This document shows positions 56,890-60,000 of a DNA stretch of 60,000 nt, in pieces (the stretch's first letter is position 1; each line of letters opens with the position of its first letter). Under the pieces are notes generated by a model. That model saw only the letters and a program-made list of their open reading frames with translations. It was not told the origin of the DNA and made no database searches. This DNA comes from Adiantum capillus-veneris (lineage: Eukaryota > Streptophyta > Polypodiopsida > Polypodiales > Pteridaceae). Position numbers and translations under genes: made by a program. The DNA lies in contig CM043948.1 in the NCBI GenBank assembly GCA_014529385.2, forward strand, positions 74,858,791 through 74,918,790. The letters run 5' to 3'.

Positions 56890-57060
56890 ATTTTTTGCAA
56901 AACTCACAATTGTGAGTGGATAGTATTAAGAATAGAAATATACACCAATCCTCGAGCTCAGATCGAGCCTTAAGGGTCAAAGGATTACAAGTTATCTGCT
57001 TGGCAGAGAAACCACTCTTACTCCTCGGCTTTATTTATTACAAGATGTTATGTATTGTTC
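56890..57060 (-). repeat. Possible second copy of LINE-C 3' end
   Basis: ACTCACAATTGTGAG followed by a TAGT...TATTAA pattern, CTCGAGC and GGATTACA resembles 45700-45830 in order and spacing. The 14-base palindrome CTCACAATTGTGAG is shared exactly. Confidence 0.35.
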
Positions 57061-57466
57061 TAGACCAGTCCTCTTAGGCTTGTTTGCCTCCGATCATGTG
57101 GATCATATACATTTTCAAAGGTTCAAAAGTAAATGATAAGCTAGGAGCTTCCTACTCTAAAGCACACACTATGGTGAGTAAATATTGGTGGAAATGCATG
57201 CAAAGTGCTCGTTTCTCTTTGCTAAGGTTTCGAAAGAAGAGCTTTGAGCTACTCTCTTGTGTGCTTGGGTGAATGTAATTCAGCATAAGCTTGTTAGTGG
57301 GACAGAAATGATGGTTGGTAAAAGCACAGTCTCCAAAAGACAGTCAACTATTACAAAGAGAACAAATCGTTTTTTTTTGCAGTAAAATAAGCTAATCAAG
57401 CTCTCACTTAATTAATCACACTTAAGTAATCACAAATTGAGCAGTGTCCCAATGACCCACAGTGCC

Positions 57467-57806
57467 ATTTTTTTTGACAAACTAATGTGAGAACCGACAT
57501 TTACATGAAAACATCAGCTATTTGTAGAAATTTATAATGACAGTGCTCTAATTTTGGCGTTGAAAATTAAGATCCAATGAAACAGTATTCGGATTTTCCA
57601 TTACCAATCAAGAAATTTACAATACAATTGTTTTCGCCAATTTTTTTTAAAAAGGCAAACTAATGAGAGAACCGAAATTTACACAAAAATGCAAGCTAGT
57701 TATTGAGATGTATAACGACAATGCTCTAAATTTGGCCTTGAAACCTAGGTCCAATGAAATAGTAATCGGACATCATTACCAGTCAAGAAATTTACAGTAC
57801 AATTTG
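57467..57806. repeat. Diverged tandem duplication, period ~175 bases
   Basis: Copy 1 (57467-57630) and copy 2 (57641-57806) share TTTTTT..CAAACTAATG.GAGA, ACCGA.ATTTACA, ATGAAA.AGTA.TCGGA and CAAGAAATTTACA.TACAATT in the same order. Confidence 0.85.
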
Positions 57807-57809
57807 GGA

Positions 57810-58891
57810 TATGTGAGCATGCTTTGGACGAGGATCGAGCTTTGGCCAGATATACATGAGCAAAAAGAAATTAAGCCACAATTGCAAGGTTCCACTAATT
57901 CTTTTCACATAGAAGCCGTTTTCAATTTCAAAAATGCCGGTTGAGGGCAAGGGAAAAAGGAGAAATTCCGCCCCTAAATAGAAAAAAAGTGTAAAAACCT
58001 GAAAAAGTAACCTAATTTTCTAAAATTTCCTCTTAAGGAAAGGAATTTTGTATGTTTGGAAAAACCCCAAACATTGCATAGAAGTCCTTTTCTGTGGAGA
58101 CAACTTACACCAACATCTGCAACTTGATGTTGGGGGTACCACTATGCACATTGATCTTTGGTGCTATAATGGATGCCATCTACAAATGAAGGGCCTAGGA
58201 AGAAGTGTTGAGGATGCTTCAAAATTAGCAAGTTTGCATGGTTATAATACTACCAAGTGTGATAAGAGAATGTCCTTACTAGCAATAAAAATAGGGTTCA
58301 AATGTTTAGACATGATATTTCTATGTAGAGGAAGATAAATTAGTGAGTTGACCCTTGATGCTAATTAGCAAAATTAAAGTAAGGGCAAGAGAAGACAAAA
58401 AAAAAAAAAGTAAATTGGTAGTGGTGGGTAGATCCTTAATGAAGGTCCTTATAAGAGTCATGAATTTAGTGAGAGAAAATAAGTAAACAAAAAGGGAGGG
58501 AATGGCCCATGGGTAGATTCCTGAGCAAAAGCTTTGGGATATGGTTCTTGATGTGGCCTTGGGGAAACTCAAGGTTAAGATTTGAGAGGAAAGCATGCGT
58601 TTTCTTTACCAAAAAGAGCCTACTACCTTAACTTGTGGGGCGGAGTGACCAATGATGTGAAATGATGTTGCAAAGATTGTCCCCCCCTAAGGTCCTTCCA
58701 ACAACAACCTTAGAGTTTTCACCCTTTTAAATCATTGCCCTTGTCCTACTTGACCAGAGAACACAAAGAATTGCTACTCTTTTTTAAAGAAGAGCCTTGA
58801 GTGGGACACTCCATACACGGCTTTTAGATTGTATAGCCTTTCATGCATGCTAGGGAGTCCTATTGCATGAAGAGAGAGTATTAGCTCTACC

Positions 58892-58924
<33 letters not shown>

Positions 58925-59340
58925 AAGGATTACCTACTTAGGCTTGTGCTATTCATGTGTAAGGCTCCCAACCAATGTAGGACTGTGTGTTGATTAGCCT
59001 TTGTGATCAAGGCGATCGACGAGCCGACGTAGCCCGCCTAGCTATACGGCTTGCAATTCTACAAAGTGGATGTTGAGCGTTGGACTGGTCTAGGCTTCTT
59101 AAACATTAGTGTTTCATATGCTAATAGATAGTGATATAACTATAGATTACAATAGAAGTAGATTATGCTATTTGATAGAGTCTAAGAAGGCACTAATTTA
59201 TGGTATGGTTAGAGTGTCCAAAACGTTTAAGTTGCTAATTATAAGCATGCATTGATTGAATTAGAGCCCAACAGTCTGGTGAGAAGAGAAGGCACATAGC
59301 CTTTAATTACACATAGCCCTTAATTAATGTGGGGAAGTGA
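57810..59340. other. Spacer, nothing recognised
   Basis: AT-rich, with (AT)n at 58898-58921 and no motif-bearing frame. The last few hundred bases would be the promoter region of the CLE-like gene; no clear TATA box could be chosen. Confidence 0.5.
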
Positions 59341-59356
59341 AGCTTAAGGTGGAAAA

Positions 59357-59620
59357 ATGGAGAGGAGGCCTTGGTGGTGGTGTAATAATAATAATAAGGC
59401 AGGAGGATGCATTTTCTTCATTGTGGTAATGGTTTTGGTGATGGGGGGGATGATGGCCTCTGTGGCCAGAGCTCGGGCTTTGGTGGAAAGAGCAGGCGGA
59501 GTAGTCGTGCCGCCGATGAGCGGCGAGAGAAGAGTGGACAGTAGTGATAAGAAGCTCTCATGGCAGCTAAGTTCGAAGCACAGCGTCCCCTGTTCTCCAG
59601 ATCCCATTCAAAACAAGTGA
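59357..59620 (+). CDS. Small secreted peptide precursor, CLE-like
   Basis: The first ATG opens an 87-codon frame. Residues 19-37 (CIFFIVVMVLVMGGMMASV) form a hydrophobic segment suited to a signal peptide, preceded by a short basic/Trp-rich head. The variable middle is followed by a C-terminal SKHSVPCSPDPIQNK. The last block matches the 12-residue CLE pattern R-x-V-P-x-G-P-x-P-x-H-N as H-S-V-P-C-S-P-D-P-I-Q-N, keeping V3, P4, P7, P9 and N12 and changing R1, G6 and H11. P-D-P-I is found in CLE25/26-type peptides and a first His in TDIF. CLE peptides are processed from the C-terminus, secreted and sensed by leucine-rich-repeat receptor kinases controlling meristem and vascular development. Length fits the family. 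A donor GTGAGT overlaps the stop, so splicing to 59775 would add six residues. Loss of G6 could alter activity. Confidence 0.65.
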   Translation: MERRPWWWCNNNNKAGGCIFFIVVMVLVMGGMMASVARARALVERAGGVVVPPMSGERRVDSSDKKLSWQLSSKHSVPCSPDPIQNK

Positions 59621-59629
59621 GTTGCAGAA

Positions 59630-59633
<4 letters not shown>

Positions 59634-59691
<58 letters not shown>
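59634..59691. repeat. (CT)n(CA)n microsatellite in the 3' part of the CLE-like gene
   Basis: Begins ~15 bases after the stop codon, in the 3' UTR or in the alternative intron 59617-59774. Confidence 0.95.
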
Positions 59692-59693
<2 letters not shown>

Positions 59694-59774
59694 GTCTTGT
59701 GTCGTATAATAGCTTGTATTACGCTGTTGTTTGCACCTTTGAACCGAGCCTTGATTTCTTTGGTTAACCTTCAG

Positions 59775-60000
59775 GTTCCCCGACAGTCATGGATGAGACA
59801 TTATCAATTGCTTCTTCATTTCACACTAGCATCAAGGGACGGGACAAAGGGGTCTTGAATCTGGACCCACTCTGGACCCTCATGGCTTCTTTCACACTTG
59901 GCCTGCCCAAAGAAAGTCGACGTGGATGTCAACTACACTGGGATGCACAAATGAGATGGTGGTGGATGCAAGGCCTCCTTTCGAACAGCAATCTTTCATC
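59775..60000 (+). other. Possible second exon or 3' UTR of the CLE-like gene
   Basis: Preceded by a good acceptor (GGTTAACCTTCAG). If joined to the donor at 59617 the frame reads a few more codons and stops at 59794-59796. The remainder to the window end has no recognised coding sequence. Confidence 0.35.

Overview
This window looks like nuclear DNA from a large, repeat-rich plant genome. Its two recognisable host genes are plant-type and intron-containing, and most of the rest is Ty1/copia, Ty3/gypsy and LINE retrotransposons, long (AG)n/(CT)n and (CA)n microsatellites and AT-rich spacer. Density of AG tracts, short C/G homopolymers and abundant LINEs would suit a fern or another large-genome land plant; the species is a guess. 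No rRNA, tRNA, CRISPR or bacterial-style operon was seen.

Layout. 1-~2300: the 3' end of an LTR retrotransposon (decayed coding DNA, polypurine tract, LTR with TATA box). 3937-6310: six consecutive coding exons of a CIR1-like (CBF1-interacting corepressor / zinc-knuckle) nuclear protein on the + strand, N-terminal exon not found, with possible further 3' exons up to ~7290. 7300-11350: microsatellites, small tandem duplications, two tandem foldback units and AT-rich spacer. 11365-15790: decayed L1-type LINE on + (ORF1, endonuclease, reverse transcriptase; 3' truncated). 17194-22937: complete but decayed copia element on - (call it copia-1), bounded by TSD AGAGC and inserted into a tandem array of hairpin-bearing repeat units (~17150 and 22938-23870). 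23938-24873: three exons with matching phases of an unrecognised host gene on -. 25595-26494: truncated LINE-B. 26700-28680: decayed coding-like DNA on +.

29209-44084 is a three-level nest. A gypsy element (TSD ACTCA, LTRs 29209-30539 and 34679-44084) lacks integrase. Its right LTR was split by copia-2 (36126-43960), and the 3' LTR of copia-2 was itself split by LINE-A (36297-~39052). The left gypsy LTR still carries the unoccupied copia-2 site, so the order of events can be read: gypsy, then copia-2, then LINE-A. 45700-56080: a second L1-type LINE (LINE-C, -) whose endonuclease region was interrupted by copia-3 (50037-55206, TSD CTTCT, 180-bp LTRs).

56550-59350 is spacer with microsatellites and a tandem duplication. 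The window closes with a small secreted-peptide gene at 59357-59620 whose C-terminus resembles the CLE peptide motif, closest by eye to the CLE25/26 or TDIF types. Every retroelement ORF seen is broken by stops or frameshifts, so none appears autonomous. The host genes are not functionally linked; they are islands between transposons.
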